The notes beneath the pieces were generated by a model that made no database searches, was not told the DNA's origin, and saw nothing but the letters and a program-made list of their open reading frames with translations. 64,000 nt of DNA from Taenia hydatigena (taxonomy: Eukaryota > Platyhelminthes > Cestoda > Cyclophyllidea > Taeniidae), in the NCBI GenBank assembly GCA_036345935.2, contig JADWOT020000009.1:16852574-16916573 (forward strand), written 5' to 3'. The position numbers were made by a program, and so were the translations under genes. Below are positions 35,466-47,825 of the stretch, piece after piece. The first letter of the stretch is position 1, and every line of letters starts with the position of its first letter.

Positions 35466-36654
35466 ATGAGTCTTCATTTAGCAATTAATTACGTGAAGTT
35501 ACTACCCATACAATTCTTCATTCCATTGCAGAAAGTACGATTTCCAGGGAGCTACACAAGAATAGCATTGTCAAGTTACACCACAAATAGTGTCCCCGTA
35601 CACGGAAGTCCAGGCAAACATTTGATGGCAAACTTAGTGTTTTGTTTAAAATGACAAACAATGAGGTGCAGTAGTGATCGTTGCGTGACGTGTTGGTTAC
35701 AAAAAAGCTCCACTTTGCCAAATGAAAGAAAATTGCATTTAGACTTGAATGGGATTGTCCGAAAATTGGATTATGAAGTACTCACTGCAGAGGTCATTGA
35801 CCTCTACTTTGAACCAATAATACAACAACAACTTCCCTAAATACTGGATTGATAAAAAAATGCTCGAATGACATATTTTTTTTTATTTGCTACACAGTGC
35901 AAAGTTTAAATATAGTTTCCTCTCAAAAAGGTGTCCACGAAAGGTTCATTCCATGGAAATTTTGAGTTTTTCTGAGCAAAAGAGTTCCGATCCTAGGAAC
36001 GCATGTGACCAATGTGAATGTCAAAAAAATTTCCACTTCGTAGCTGCGTCAACCCTGCAGTCCGGTCGCATATCAGACTTTGATAAGGAAGAAGTGAAAA
36101 CAAGCCAAAGATGTTTGTCACTTTTCCATCTTCTTAGTAGAAAGCTGTGACAGCCCTTTAGCACATTAGATTCCTTGTCTCATGCAAATTGGGGATTATC
36201 TAAATGAAAAAAAAAGCCATTAGAGCTTCACCTCTTGTGAAGGAAGTAGTAGGCAGGCGCCCACAAGTAGCAGAAGCAAGAATCGCTGGTCATTTCAAAG
36301 TAAGAAGTGTAGCATGTGTATCACTAAATTAGTTAAACTATGGCAAACGTGACTGACTTTTCTGCCGAAATGTTTGAGTTTTGGAGATACAGTCACGATG
36401 GAGTCATTCAAAGCAGTAGAACTAGGCCCTTGACTGCTAACGACACCATTTAACCTAAAACTTTCAAATGTGTAGATGAGGAAATCGCATTGGGTGCTAA
36501 GTTTCAGGAGAAACACACACAAAAAAAATAAAAAATTGATGTTGATCCGTCTGAAGTGAATGCACGAGGTCTGGAAGGAGACTTTAAAAATGTAATCTCT
36601 CACAACAAAAAAGCCATTATTCATTGAAGTACTTGTGTCCTTTAAATGTGCATT
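35466..36654. other. Intergenic stretch
   Basis: No recognised gene. A + frame at 35887-36150 and a - frame at 36295-36624 lack motifs and splice context. The last part (about 36625-36654) is the TTTAAATGTGCATTG segment that precedes this family's LTRs. Confidence 0.4.
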
Positions 36655-36860
36655 GTAGGCGAGAGGCGGGAGAACAACTTCAATCTGGTCGTGGATGCGC
36701 GTGGTTGCTGTTGCGAGCCTGAGGCTCCCCGGTCATGAACACTTTGACCTCGTCACCGCATGTCCGTCCTGTGTTGTAGTAAAAATGTCTAGAAAATACC
36801 CAACCTTCTCATAGCAAGGATGGCAGATGGGGAGAGGAGGAAAAGGAGGAATCGTCTACA
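36655..36860 (+). mobile_element. Ty3/gypsy-type LTR
   Basis: TGTAGGCGAGAGGCGGGAGA to GAGGAATCGTCTACA, a full-length copy with the TCTGGTCGTGG, GAGCCTGAGGCTCCCC and AAAAATGTCTAGAAAA blocks. It is closest to the LTRs of the element at 34477-35465 (shared GAGGCTCCCC and CACCGCAT). Confidence 0.85.
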
Positions 36861-37000
36861 GCCAAGCCTTAGCGTCTTGTTTAAATTAACAAATACCATT
36901 GTCCTAGCACTAGAACTGAGATTCAGAAGCGACGACGACTTAGAAAATTATTAATGTATTGCATAGACTACTGTGGTACTTGTTTTCTTTAAATGTGCCC

Positions 37001-37209
37001 TGTAGGCGGGAAGCGAGAGGTCAGTTGTTAATCTGGTCGTGGACCTACGTAGTCTCTCCTTAGAGCCCGTGACACCCATGTCCCGGCTACTTCGACTCTG
37101 CCAGCCTATATCTTTCCTCCACTTATAATAAAAATGTCTAGAAGCAGCCAAACTACCCATAGCAGGACTGGTAGCAATGAAGAGGAGGAAAGGGAAGAAT
37201 CGACTGCAA
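37001..37209 (+). mobile_element. Ty3/gypsy-type LTR
   Basis: TGTAGGCGGGAAGCGAGAGG to GGGAAGAATCGACTGCA, preceded by the family's ACTTGTTTTCTTTAAATGTG segment. It includes CTTATAATAAAAATGTCTAG, which carries an AATAAA poly(A) motif inside the LTR. No second LTR in the same subfamily is close enough to define an element. Confidence 0.83.
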
Positions 37210-37917
37210 CATCCCTCTCTTAATAGTAAGCATGAATTGAACAAGAACGTTCAGTAGAGATAGTCAATTAAACCAGAATCTTGTTTGCCTACCATAGATA
37301 ATCAAGCGAATACTCAGTTTTTTTTATTTTTTTACTGCATTAGTAATAATAATAATAGGAGGATTGGGGTCTCCCACAGACATTTGACCATACTAACGCA
37401 GACTTTGGGCTTTTCGCAATGGTGCACGGGCATTTCGCTCATTCGTCGAATCACTCATAATTTATAAGACCACTTTCAGTACTTGAAGGATTTCTTAGCA
37501 AATTTGAAACGACTTGATTGTATTTGCATCGAAATGCTGTTCACAAAATGGCTTACTCGAAGCCTTGATGCATTCTAGAGCTTTATCTCCGAGCGCCTTA
37601 AATGTGTGTCTGGCGATTGTTGCATTTTTAGCAGATGGAAGGGATCGGCAGAGTCGGATTACAGGCGCAACTGCGCAGCCGGAAAAAATATCACTTCCCA
37701 CAACCTACCCGCACGTGATTCATTTCATAGTGCGACCCGCCTTCGAGACAGTCACATATAATTTCAACATCGTCCATGCCTTCGATGAGCAAAGCTCAAA
37801 AAAGACGCCCTGTCAACAGACCAAAGAATAGCGGACTTTGAGAAAAAGGTGCTTTTTTCAAATTATAATTTTTGCCTTTTTTAGCAGATCGTGAATGGCT
37901 TAAGGATAAAATCTGGA
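37210..37917. other. Intergenic stretch
   Basis: Contains a short TAATAATAATAATAG run (about 37345-37359). Frames at 37495-37701 (-) and 37514-37831 (+) overlap; I cannot support either as a gene. Confidence 0.4.
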
Positions 37918-38625
37918 GTGAAAAATATGGTTTAGTGTTTCCAGCGGAAGTAGGTTTCAATGAGCAGTTCCAGCTTTACCCAGCACAAAAGTGAAAAGAA
38001 GGAAAGAAATAATTTTCCGATTACTAAAGTAGCACAACTTGATTCTGAGGTTTTTTGAAGCGAATAATTATTTGAAAACGAAGGTGCTACTAATATGGCG
38101 CAACAGTAGAAAGTATTTTTATCCAAATATAATGCCCATGACTGAATTATGCAGTTTATCAAAATACCTAATCTTAAGGAAATCTCATTTAGAGAATGAG
38201 AGCTATTGCCAACTAGGTCGATGCTAGTTTCACCGTGAGAGTTACAAAGAACAAGGTTAGCCATATCACCATAAAAAATATGGCTTAATTTATCCAGCGG
38301 AACTAGGTTTCGATGAGTAACTTTAGCTTCACTCAGTACAAGAAGTGAAAGAAAGAAATAGTTTTCCGATTGCTAAAGTCCTGCAACTCGATTCTAATGT
38401 CTTGGAAACGAAACTAACCAACCACAATTAAAATTAGTTAAAAATAAAAGTGCTACTGATATAACTTGTAAGTAAAAGTATTTTATACAAATGTTGCCCG
38501 ATGGTGAAATATTCCCTTCATTAAAATGCATTAATTTAGGGAGATGTTATTTAAAGAAGAAAAGCTATTGTCAAACAGGTCAAAGCTAGTTTCACCATAA
38601 GAGCTAAAAAAGAATACGGTTAGCC
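37918..38625. repeat. Diverged tandem duplication, two units of about 350 bp
   Basis: Unit 1 (about 37918-38262) and unit 2 (about 38270-38625) share an ordered series of blocks: AATATGG-TTA, CCAGCGGAA-TAGGTTTC, AAGAAATA-TTTTCCGATT, TGCTACT-ATAT, GCTATTG-CAA, GCTAGTTTCACC and GTTAGCCAT. Identity is clearly below 90 percent with indels, so the duplication is old. Neither unit codes for anything I recognise. Confidence 0.85.
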
Positions 38626-39308
38626 ATAATTATTTATAATGCGCTAATAATGTTCTCAGCAAAGCATTTAGACCGCAACAACACTTAAAGCTTACTTAAT
38701 TGATCAGACATGTTCTCCTTGGCTGTACGGACAAGAAAAACAAGCTTCATCCTCTCTGAAGTTTAACCAATAAGTCCCTATTCTGCAAAAGTTTTTTTTT
38801 TTTAATGCATTGGTCTGGATCAACATGAATTTTAGGCAAATCGAATCCAAGAAATCTCGTTTTACATTTCCACTCCACCTAGTTTAAAATTGTGTGTGAT
38901 ACAAAACATTGCCGGAAATTTATGTATGAAAATTCAGTTTCCATGTTAGCCTCTCGTACGCATGCATGGACTAGGTGGTGTGACATCTTTGACACTCGAT
39001 GTATTTAAGCAGGTGCATGTTCTCCCACCAACCAGAATCAAGTATGGGTGTCATCCTCGCATGACAAAGCTGTCATCTTGTACAGGTAACATGCTGCGAT
39101 AATAATGAGGTTTGTGTGTCTGCTTCGTTTAAGGGAAATGTCAGGTGTTTCTGCATCCCTAAGTGAAGTGTAAATTACTTCTTCTAAACTAGGCTACACT
39201 ACCTCAAAAATTACCTGTAGGTGTGTTTACATCAGTTCCAGACAATCACTTCCCGTGTTCAATAATATAATGCGAGATGCCACCATGGCTTAGTTTATGC
39301 CGTGGCTC
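38626..39308. other. Intergenic stretch
   Basis: AT-rich at the left, more mixed to the right. No gene, RNA gene or repeat is identified. Confidence 0.4.
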
Positions 39309-40140
39309 TAATACGTTGTTTGCTCTGATTGCCGGCTTCGGTCGCTTGGGTAGCCATATTGCCCTAGCCGCGTTGGCTGGCTCCTAAGGCATGCCAGTAG
39401 CCACATCCCCTCTGCCTGCTGAATATATACTTTCCGCCCTAGTGTCATGCCTTCAAGGAAGTCTCGGGACGCTACATTGGTGGCAGTGCAGAGCGGACCC
39501 AACTATGATGGGGCTTTCATCCCGATCTAAACCGCTTGTGACAAACTGTAGCAGTGTGAATGAAGTGCATGTGCTACAGATGGGAGAATCTCTGACACCC
39601 CATAACAGAAGGGCTGAGATTAATGTCTGCTTTCTGCAAGAAAGCTATCAACAACTGAAGCGACACTTGCCATGAGCCACCTGGAAACGTTTCGTTGCAG
39701 AGATTTGCCCAACATACCAGCTTAAGGAGACCGGTGTTCTAACGTCTCCTTATGGACACGCTGATGCTGGGAAGAACCTCTTACCCTGAATTTGGTTTCC
39801 AAACTGGACGAAACTCCAAGTCTAGTCGAACTGCCAAGAGGGATCAGTGAATTGGTGGTCAAGCATCTCCTTACTTGCGCTCGAGTTGCAATGCCTGGCA
39901 CGATGATCTCGCGTGTGCTTCCTCCAGCACTGATATCTTGTGATGACTGACGCGGAAAGTTTACCAAGGGGAGGGTCGGGGATGCAAATCAAAAGGGGCT
40001 GTCTAATGCTTTGTTTATTCTGACGGCTTTGGCAATATTTCCCTAGTCGAGTGGACTGGCCTCCGAGCCACGCCGGCGGCCACATTCCTTCTGTCCGTTG
40101 AATACATACATTCTGCCCTAGTTCTATGCATCATTTTCCC
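39309..40140 (+). mobile_element. TRIM-like element, 3' LTR truncated
   Basis: 5' LTR about 39309-39476 (ends TCTCGGGACGCTACA), primer-binding site TGGTGGCAG at 39478-39486, and internal region to about 39999 ending in a purine-rich AAATCAAAAGGGGC. The 3' LTR starts TGTCTAATGCTTTG at 40000 and breaks off near 40140 after GCATCATTTTCCC. The internal sequence is very close to the 13.6-14.0-kb copy read in the opposite direction. A 94-codon sense frame (39391-39675) crosses from LTR into the internal region. Confidence 0.87.
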
Positions 40141-43100
40141 TTCAGTAGCAGTAGCCAGGGCATATTTTGGGTAAGCTCAGCGTGTAATCAAAACAGAAGG
40201 AATTTTTTAAAAGGATTGGCGCAAAATGTCAATTTGTGAGTACTTGATCGTACAGGAGACTAAGCGCATACGGCACGGCGATGAGACACTCAGACGCATT
40301 AACATATGTAAGGAATTTAGACGATTCAAAAGGGACCTTGTGTCTATCGGTAGCGGTCCCAGAAAATCCCTACTGTAAACACTTATTCCAGACAATGTAC
40401 GCGTGCTCCTTGGCATTTCAAATCGTCCTGTAGAAATAACCAACAAAATCACTTACGGACATTAACAATTTCGGGAAGTTAGTACACTCTGGATGGCCTA
40501 GGATGGTTAGCCACGTTGACAAGTCTTTCGGTGCGAAGTCTCCTTGAGAATGTTTGTGAAGTATGTTACGAAAAGCGGGTCCATCTCCAAATTCTTCACT
40601 CTTAACGCCTGTAAATTAAAAAGACCCGATTTAACCTCACAAAAATCGCCAGGTGAATAAATTTTCTGTCTTTAAAAAAGCTGATACAATCGCTTGTATC
40701 GGTTGACGGTTTCCAAAGGCTGGAATTCCATGCATGCAAACAATGCTAAATAAAACTAATTCTTTCCTAATGATTTCTCCTAAAAAATTATTTGTTTGCA
40801 GAGTAAAGGCCGTCCTCATCATTTAATACATTAGACTGCTTTCAGCGTTGATCAAAAAATAGTTCTTAAGTTGAACACTTGTTCCATTGGAGCGTCGATT
40901 AACCCAGGCGAGATCACAGATCCTATCAGCCTGGGGTTAGCTTTATTTAAAGTAAACTGAAGGACTGCGGAACCGCCAAAAGCGGGTCAATCACGAGCTT
41001 GGTAGTACGGAGAGCCCACACAAAACCCGAACTCGTATGTGGGGTTACAATACAATACATGTGATAATTCCATCGGCTTTGATCACTTCGTTAGCATTCA
41101 TTTAGCGAATTGGAGGCGTTGGAACGCTGGCTAAAGCAAATGCGTGCTGACCGAGACCCGAGCAAACGAGAGTCAAGGACTATTTCATGCATCACGGAAA
41201 CCTGATCAATTGTCCTGACTCACAATCGGCCATATTTGGCCATTTGTATCTGCTCACAGGACACGTTTTTTGACACATGATAGAGCACGGTTTCGGGGAC
41301 GGTGTCCATTTAATCATACACAATCGCAACGAAAGGCTTATATTTGGTAGTAGTTGTGGAGCTCGAAGGTTTAGGCGACTCCGTCAAAAGGGGTACACAT
41401 CGTAAGGCTTAACTCATGCAGTTTTCCTTGACTTAATTAGTACTGGAGTCAAAATTGTGCATTTTTGTGTATGTTTGTGTTCGACTTCCTTATCTGAAGC
41501 CGGCGTCACAAATGTGTGACATTGGGTTTTTATGAGGTCATGGCCAACTGGCTGCAACAGATTGCATTTCTAAAACTGTGGTTGACTTTCAAGCCAAAAG
41601 GATGTGGGCTGTTCTTTGTCTGAGGACACTTGTGTTTTGAAGTTGTGAGGTCAACAAGGTAATGTCGATTGGTATCAGCGGAGCAATAATACGGTCGGAT
41701 TGTGATGCCGAAGATGAAGACTAGTGTAGAATTTCAGTCGAAGGCATCTCATAGAACTACTCAATTTTCGCTGGAAAGTTTTTCGAAAAGGCATATTTGA
41801 CTAAATGCACTCATAAACGGCTCCTAGCACCGTGAACAGGATTCCATTCTATTGTGGAGGTCTGCAATCTCCCATTCTTGAGGGTAAAACTCGAACATTC
41901 AAAGGATCGCTTAACTGAGACTACGTTCAGGTATTCTTTATATCCACCACTCATTAGGCTAAGCCGGATTCACTCCATTACCTTAATCATAAGGGCACGT
42001 GACCAAGTCGCCTGACTGACCTCAGGCTCAGACGCAGCCTCTGGCGCCTTCCACGGGCCAGACAGGTCATATCTGCGTTAGCCCAGTCACGCTAACCAAT
42101 ACTGACATCTACTCTGAAGTCTTTATTTTACTATTAGTCCTGAGAGGATCCAGACAAATTGAGCAAGAGAACCTCCAAGTTACAATAATCAACAGCCAGT
42201 TTGCAACGATGATAACTCCGCTTATAGCCTAGCTTCACTTCCTTGGCACTGTGACACTCTCCAAATGCTTATTCGAAGCAAAAGAATTTTCACAATACCA
42301 TCGTCAAATTTACTTATGCTGTAGTTCTCAGAAAACGGGAGTCATTAGCCAGAGCTCCAATTGGAAAGTCGGTGTGATTGCACCGGGCCTATGTTATTCG
42401 GCGCCACACTTCTTTCCATCATAGGGACACGTCTTACCGAGGCATTCAGGCATAAGCCTAGCTAATAAGAGCTGCTTCAAGAATAGCAATGAGTCCAATG
42501 ACAGTGCAATAGACTCAAGCACAGCTTCCACCTCTCCGAAACATGTTTGCAGCTTTATTGTGCATGCAGTAGTTAGCCAGGTGAGCATTCAACTCCGATT
42601 TGGTTTAGAAATTGCATTTTTACAGAGCAAACATTAACTAGTAAAAACGCATCCCTTGAACCATAGTGCATTTGGCTTGCCTATGAGTTGCATTGCTAAC
42701 GGCCCGGAAGCGAACGAATTGCCCAGTGGAGTCACGTAATCGTGCGAATATGACTACAACTGGGGTCCCCTAAGCAGACATGAATACCCCGAATTCTGTA
42801 AGGCCCTTGAAAGGCTACAGCCTTCTGACTAACACGGATATTGTTGATGTTTACCCGTTTTGGGTTATTAAAGGGCTACCCAACCGTATACATAGCAAAA
42901 GTGAACGTAAAAGAGGCAAAGTCAAGAAAATGCAGGTGTCATCATGCACCGAAACACATTTTTATTTTCACTTCTTATCGCTACTGATGCGTTGGTCGCA
43001 TTGACATTAGTCACATCCAATGTCTGTCAAGGGGACTGACGATGTCGAGGTTATCAACTCAGCTTGCAATTTTCCCATAGAATTTTGGAGCATTCGTGAT

Positions 43101-43254
43101 TATTTCTGTGGAAGGCTGCTACAGTTACTGCCTACCGTATTCACCATACATTGCCTTGAGCCAATGTTTGATGCTCCTTGGTGGGGTGATGGATTTTACT
43201 GAACTCCCACATCTACAACCGTCAGGCAATACAATATTTGCATTTGCAAAGGCC
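40141..43254. other. Long gene-poor stretch
   Basis: About 3.1 kb without a gene or repeat that I can support. A 64-codon minus frame at 42394-42588 ends in a Cys-rich tail (CLGKTCPYDGKKC) and might be a small exon, but no splice partner or family is visible. The + frame at 42780-43004 is unremarkable. Confidence 0.4.
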
Positions 43255-44091
43255 AGTTTACGCTTGTTTGAACTGCCGGTTTCGGTCAGGGTCAGAGGTG
43301 GCCGTACTGCCCTAGCTGCGCGGGCTGACCTCCAGGCCATGCCAGAAGCCTATTTTTCCCTGCCCGTTGGGTATGTATATTCTACCCTAGTATTCAGCCT
43401 TCTTTTGCCTTCGAGGGAGCCTCGAGACGCTACATTGGTGGCAGCGGAAAGCGAACCCAACTCTATAGGGTTTCTATCCCGATCTCTACCGCTTGTGGCA
43501 TGTTGCAGCGGTGCGAAAGAAGTGCATGTGCTACGGATGGGCCACGAACGACGTCCACCTCCGGCATCTACCCCTTCTCCGTGTTCTACAAGAAAGCTAT
43601 CAACAATTGAAGCGACACTAGCCATGGACCACCTAGAAAGTTTCGTTCCAAAGATTACCCCTAACAGACTTGCTTAAGGAGATCGGCTTGCTAACGCCTC
43701 CCTACGGACAGAACCACTTATTCTGAACTATGTTTCCAAGCCAAACGAACCTCGAAGTGCAAGGCACTGCCAAGAGGGATCACTGTCAAGCATTGCCTCT
43801 ATCGCGTCGAATGTCGGCGACTGGCATGGTTAGCTCGTGGGTGCTTCTTGCAGCACTGACTACGTTGTGATGGCTGAAGCGGGAGGTGTATGAAGGGGCG
43901 CGTCGGGGACGACGCTCGAAAGAGGAGAGGGGCAGTGCAGTACTTTGTTTCTTTGTACTACCGGTTTCGGTCAGGGACACAGAGGTGGCCACATTGCCAG
44001 AAGCTTATTTCTCTCTGCCCGTTGAATATATATGCATTCTACCCTAATATTCTGTCTTCTTTTGCCTTCGAGGGAGCCTCAGGGCGCTACA
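43255..44091 (+). mobile_element. TRIM-like element, essentially complete
   Basis: 5' LTR about 43255-43434 (its first bases are degraded; ends GAGACGCTACA). Primer-binding site TGGTGGCAG at 43436-43444, internal region about 500 bp, polypurine tract AAAGAGGAGAGGGGCAG just before 43936, and 3' LTR 43936-44091 (TGCAGTACTTTG...GGGCGCTACA) with a deletion in its middle. This copy shows the full retrotransposon order LTR-PBS-internal-PPT-LTR most clearly. It encodes no enzymes; the 193-codon frame at 43096-43677 is a read-through from flanking DNA. Confidence 0.9.
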
Positions 44092-45508
44092 ACTTGAATT
44101 TTTGGAAAGATTTGTGTCAAAGGAAATAGCCAAAATCACCGCCAAAACTTGCATCCGTAGACAAATCTAATCAAACTGCCTCTACGATATCTATTCACTT
44201 AGACACATTGAATGGTCGAATTGTGCAAAATGTTTAGCTAACCGAGTTTATGTGTGGGATCCACTCACGCCAGTTGCTTCCCCCCATGCCTGTCAGATTT
44301 ATAAGCATGGTGCAATGCTATTTGTGATTGCCACTGCCACAGCTACTTCACTGTCACTCCTGTCTGTGATATCTACTAGGATCGTCCGAAAACCACCACT
44401 ACTTACTTAAAACCACTCGACAGTTCCTCTGTGCACTGATAAGCCACTAGTACCCGTGATTATCATTATTTTTTTTGTAGAATAGATGCGCGAAAAAAAA
44501 CAAGAATAAAAAATCTTGTAATTACCTTTGATGAATCAAAATGTCTTAGCCTTCTTGCTGTCACCCTCTGTACCTATACCGCGCCACCTACTGGTCTTGC
44601 CGATTTCAAAGGAAAAAGAAAAAAAAAAACAAGTGGAAAGGTTCAATGAATTTGAGTGAATCGGCTCATTCATAATTCTACCGAAGCCTAGTAACGACCA
44701 ACTTTTTTCGAACTAAATTCATCTGGTGATTTGAATAACAACAAAGCGACAAATTCAATGGAGTCAAAGGATGTAATGCATTGTTCCTTAGGACACAACT
44801 GGGTAGGAGAACTAAAATTAGCCAGCAGAGTTCAATCAAGTGTTCGCATATCAGATTGTATTTACTACCTCAAACGATACGAGGCCGGTGCATATAAACA
44901 AACCCTGTTTCACCGCCAAATATCCAAGCGCTAACCTCAATCATTAAATACTACACAGAGACGAAAAGTTTCAGAATAATCCGGTGAGCTTCTCTCTTAT
45001 TGTTCAAAGCCGGAGTCATCTCAAAAGATGGCTCGATTAACAATAATAAAAACACCAGGAAGCTGTTGGGCAAAAGAGTTTCATCAGCGTGGAACTTGAG
45101 CCATTGTTAAAGACTGTCAAAGTCCACGCACAACAGTCGCACTAAAACACCAGACTACTGAAATAACGAAAAGATAGATGTGGATGGAATGGTAACTTCA
45201 AGCGATATGCAGAGGTCTGGTGTTATTGAATCACTTTTTATTTTGCTAATGTAGAAATTTGTCAAGTTGACGGAACATCTTCCATCCCTAATTCATTATT
45301 TCACTAACAAAAAAACTAGTCATGCTCCATCCTTCAATGAAAGAGGTCATTTAGCACAGATTTTCTAGAAATTCACGTTCAACCGTGCTTAGCTGCCTTT
45401 GTTGGTGCTTACGTTTCCCTGTCCAGAGGCAGTAAGTGGAGAATTTACAATGAGACGAATCGCAGTCAAATTGTGCTCGCAAACGTTTTTTTTTTTTCGT
45501 ACTAACAG
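44092..45508. other. 3' flank of the ERI-like gene and spacer
   Basis: No gene is recognised. Short homopolymer runs (A and T tracts) are present. A frame at 44731-44934 (+) has no support. Confidence 0.4.
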
Positions 45509-47825
45509 CTACTCCGAGTAACGAAGATTAGCCTTTCTCTCCACAAGAAACCGTAGTATCTTGGCGATATTGTGACAATCATCTAAAAAAAACCTCGAAG
45601 AAGCAGTAGCTAACCTATGCCACTGTGAAGGCGACCTTCGTGCGGGATGCCCACATTCCTCAGCATTGACAGAATCCCATCAACGTGTTGACCGGTGTAT
45701 TCAGTAAAGGCCTAAAATGGGAAGCGCATGTAACTCATGAACAATGGCCTTCATGATTTCGTGATTAAAAAACAAAGAGAGGATACATTGAATCTCGTTG
45801 GTAGCTGCACAGCCTATCGAAAGTGAATAAGGTTCGTCCTGACTTAAATTTCATTGAAGTAGTTACGCTGCCATGCAAAGCCAGTCGTTAGTTCTTGAAA
45901 CCTGAAACTATAGCGAAACCTCAGTGTGTTAAGCTAAAAATATCTAGCTATGAACGCACAGTCAACGAAGTGGTTGAGACTAAAAGCGTAGCACTTTAAT
46001 TAGTTGTGATTCTTGAGAGATAAACTAATATGAAGCAGTAAGAAACACTTAACTTCTTCACATTTATCCAACGTCGACAGTAGGGTGGGACTTGACAGTT
46101 AGAAATTGCGGCCTGATGGGGCAGCCTAAAACAAGAACAAATACAGACTAGGGCAACTACTCAGGTAAATATTGACGTGAGATTTCTACTTCCTCTCACA
46201 TGAAACGCAAATCCCAATCGCCACAAGTAACAAAAGCAAAATCCAGCTTCTCCTTATCACTTCGAAAGTGGCTATTCACCCAGTCGTCGAATTCCTGCAA
46301 GGAAAAGAAGTCGACATGTTTGTACACAGACTGTTGAAGACTCACTTTCATGATGGTGGGAAATGTTGGCTGAAAATCCACCATATCCTGGATTATTCCG
46401 GTCAACTGAAGAGATAAACGTTAAACTGCATTAAATTTCCTCCCTCCTATTGCTCTTGAAGTTCGGGCAGGCGGATCTGTTATCTACCAACTACAGCCCA
46501 ACACTATGACCTAGAGAGCTCATGGTAGAAAGATTAATTTTTAATAGCTGTGCAGTGATAAAGATAAATTGATCTCCCATAAAACGAGAATAAAACAAAC
46601 TTTTGCCAATTTGCTCCTCCATTCCTCCCCCACTCTGTAATCGCTGGCACTGATCTCCAAGTAAATTGACTTCAGACAATCAAAAAAAATTAATCTGCTG
46701 GAATTCGGAGGGTCCTTTAGTCACTTAACATGCCCCTTGAAAATGCTCAACTTCTCGGGTTGAACACAAGTCGTGAAGGCTTCGGCCCTGACACCGCATA
46801 TCTGTCCTGTCCAGGAGCAATCAACCCTTCCGTAGCAAGGGCGGCACTTGTTTTCAAGTACAGAAGTGCTTCCGGAAGGTTTAAATAAGATTCACCCCGC
46901 AATGTTCTTCCCGCAATTAAAACTAAGTAAGTGACTGTAAGAACATTCAAATCGAAAATTTCCGTCTAATTTAAACTAGCGATTCAACTTTCACAAGAAA
47001 GGTTCTATTTGGTCAACTACAAGAACAATTAGGATACAATAGGCATAAAAAAAGTACATGAGATGTCATACATGCTACATACGTTGTGAATCAGATAAAT
47101 TCCGTCACACTGCCAAGTATCAAATAGCCATCAAAGACTTGAAAACTGATAGACAAGGCAACCAGTTGAGAGAAAACGACTCACCCTGATACAGAAATCG
47201 GAAAGTTGGGGGTGAATAACAGGTCGCACATAGCGATGGAAACAGTCGATTTGACGACAACTTTGCGCCTCCAGTAGAAGCACTGGGAATTCAATTATTT
47301 CCTGGTGTTGAATGCGACCATGGTCGAAACAGGTGGCCTCAAAATCGAGGACCATAAAGCTACGTATGCCCTTCACCAGGGGACCAGAAGACTTCACAAA
47401 TCTTCTGGCCTAGAAGAGGAGAGGAAAACCTCTACTTTATGCCCCGTCAGTAGGTCAGTTCACAATGTCACCAATTTCTTTAAGTTGTAATATTTCATGA
47501 AAATAAATTGCTAATAATGCTTATACAGTGGAGCCAACAAAGCGAACAACTTCAACGCGCTAAGCAACCAGCTATGCCAAATATTCGTCCAGTGCTTCTA
47601 CCTTTGAATGGAGGACCAATCGGCACGAGTGGAATGGCATCCACTTACCCAGGATCTAGAACTGACACAATTTATGCTAATACCTTCAATAAATACAAAG
47701 ATCAAGTCCAACTTTTGATAACAGTGAATACAGAAAAATAAGAATGAAGTATTTAGTGCATAAAAAGAACCAACAACCGATGCTCACCAAGTACTACTAT
47801 CCCCTTGCGGGATTAGCACAGGCAT
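45509..47825 (-). CDS. ERI1/ERI3-like 3'-5' exoribonuclease (DEDDh family)
   Basis: Predicted RNase T/DnaQ-fold exonuclease that trims RNA 3' ends (ERI1 acts on histone mRNA, 5.8S rRNA and small RNAs; ERI3 is closest by eye). Minus-strand exons, 5' to 3': 47825-47788 and 47676-47649 (both tentative), 47409-47185, 46405-46200, 46125-46054, 45711-45615, 45582-45509. Motifs: ExoI SFMVLDFEATC with the D and E metal ligands, then QEIIEFP and HPQLSDFC; LTGIIQDMV; ExoII VTCGDWDLRFM; RRWIN; ExoIII GRLHSGIDDCHNIAKI, with the general-base His and the last Asp. The length is about 246 residues. The intron at 45614-45583 is only 32 nt. The joint between exons 46125-46054 and 45711-45615 is one base short of frame if VKK precedes AF as in relatives; a donor 8 bases earlier restores frame. 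Exon 1, starting MPVLIPQGD, is chosen only by phase compatibility. Confidence 0.9.
46750..46860 (+). mobile_element. Ty3/gypsy-type LTR fragment in the ERI-like intron
   Basis: GTCGTGAAGGCTTCGGCCCT, ACACCGCATATCTGTCCTGT and CCGTAGCAAGGGCGGCA correspond to the middle of the LTRs at 34477-34673 and 35278-35465. Both ends are missing. It lies in the 779-bp intron 46406-47184, antisense to the gene. Confidence 0.65.

Noticed and set aside
43096..43677. 193-codon + frame
   Set aside because: It runs from flanking DNA through the 5' LTR, PBS and internal region of a TRIM-like element, and has no domain.
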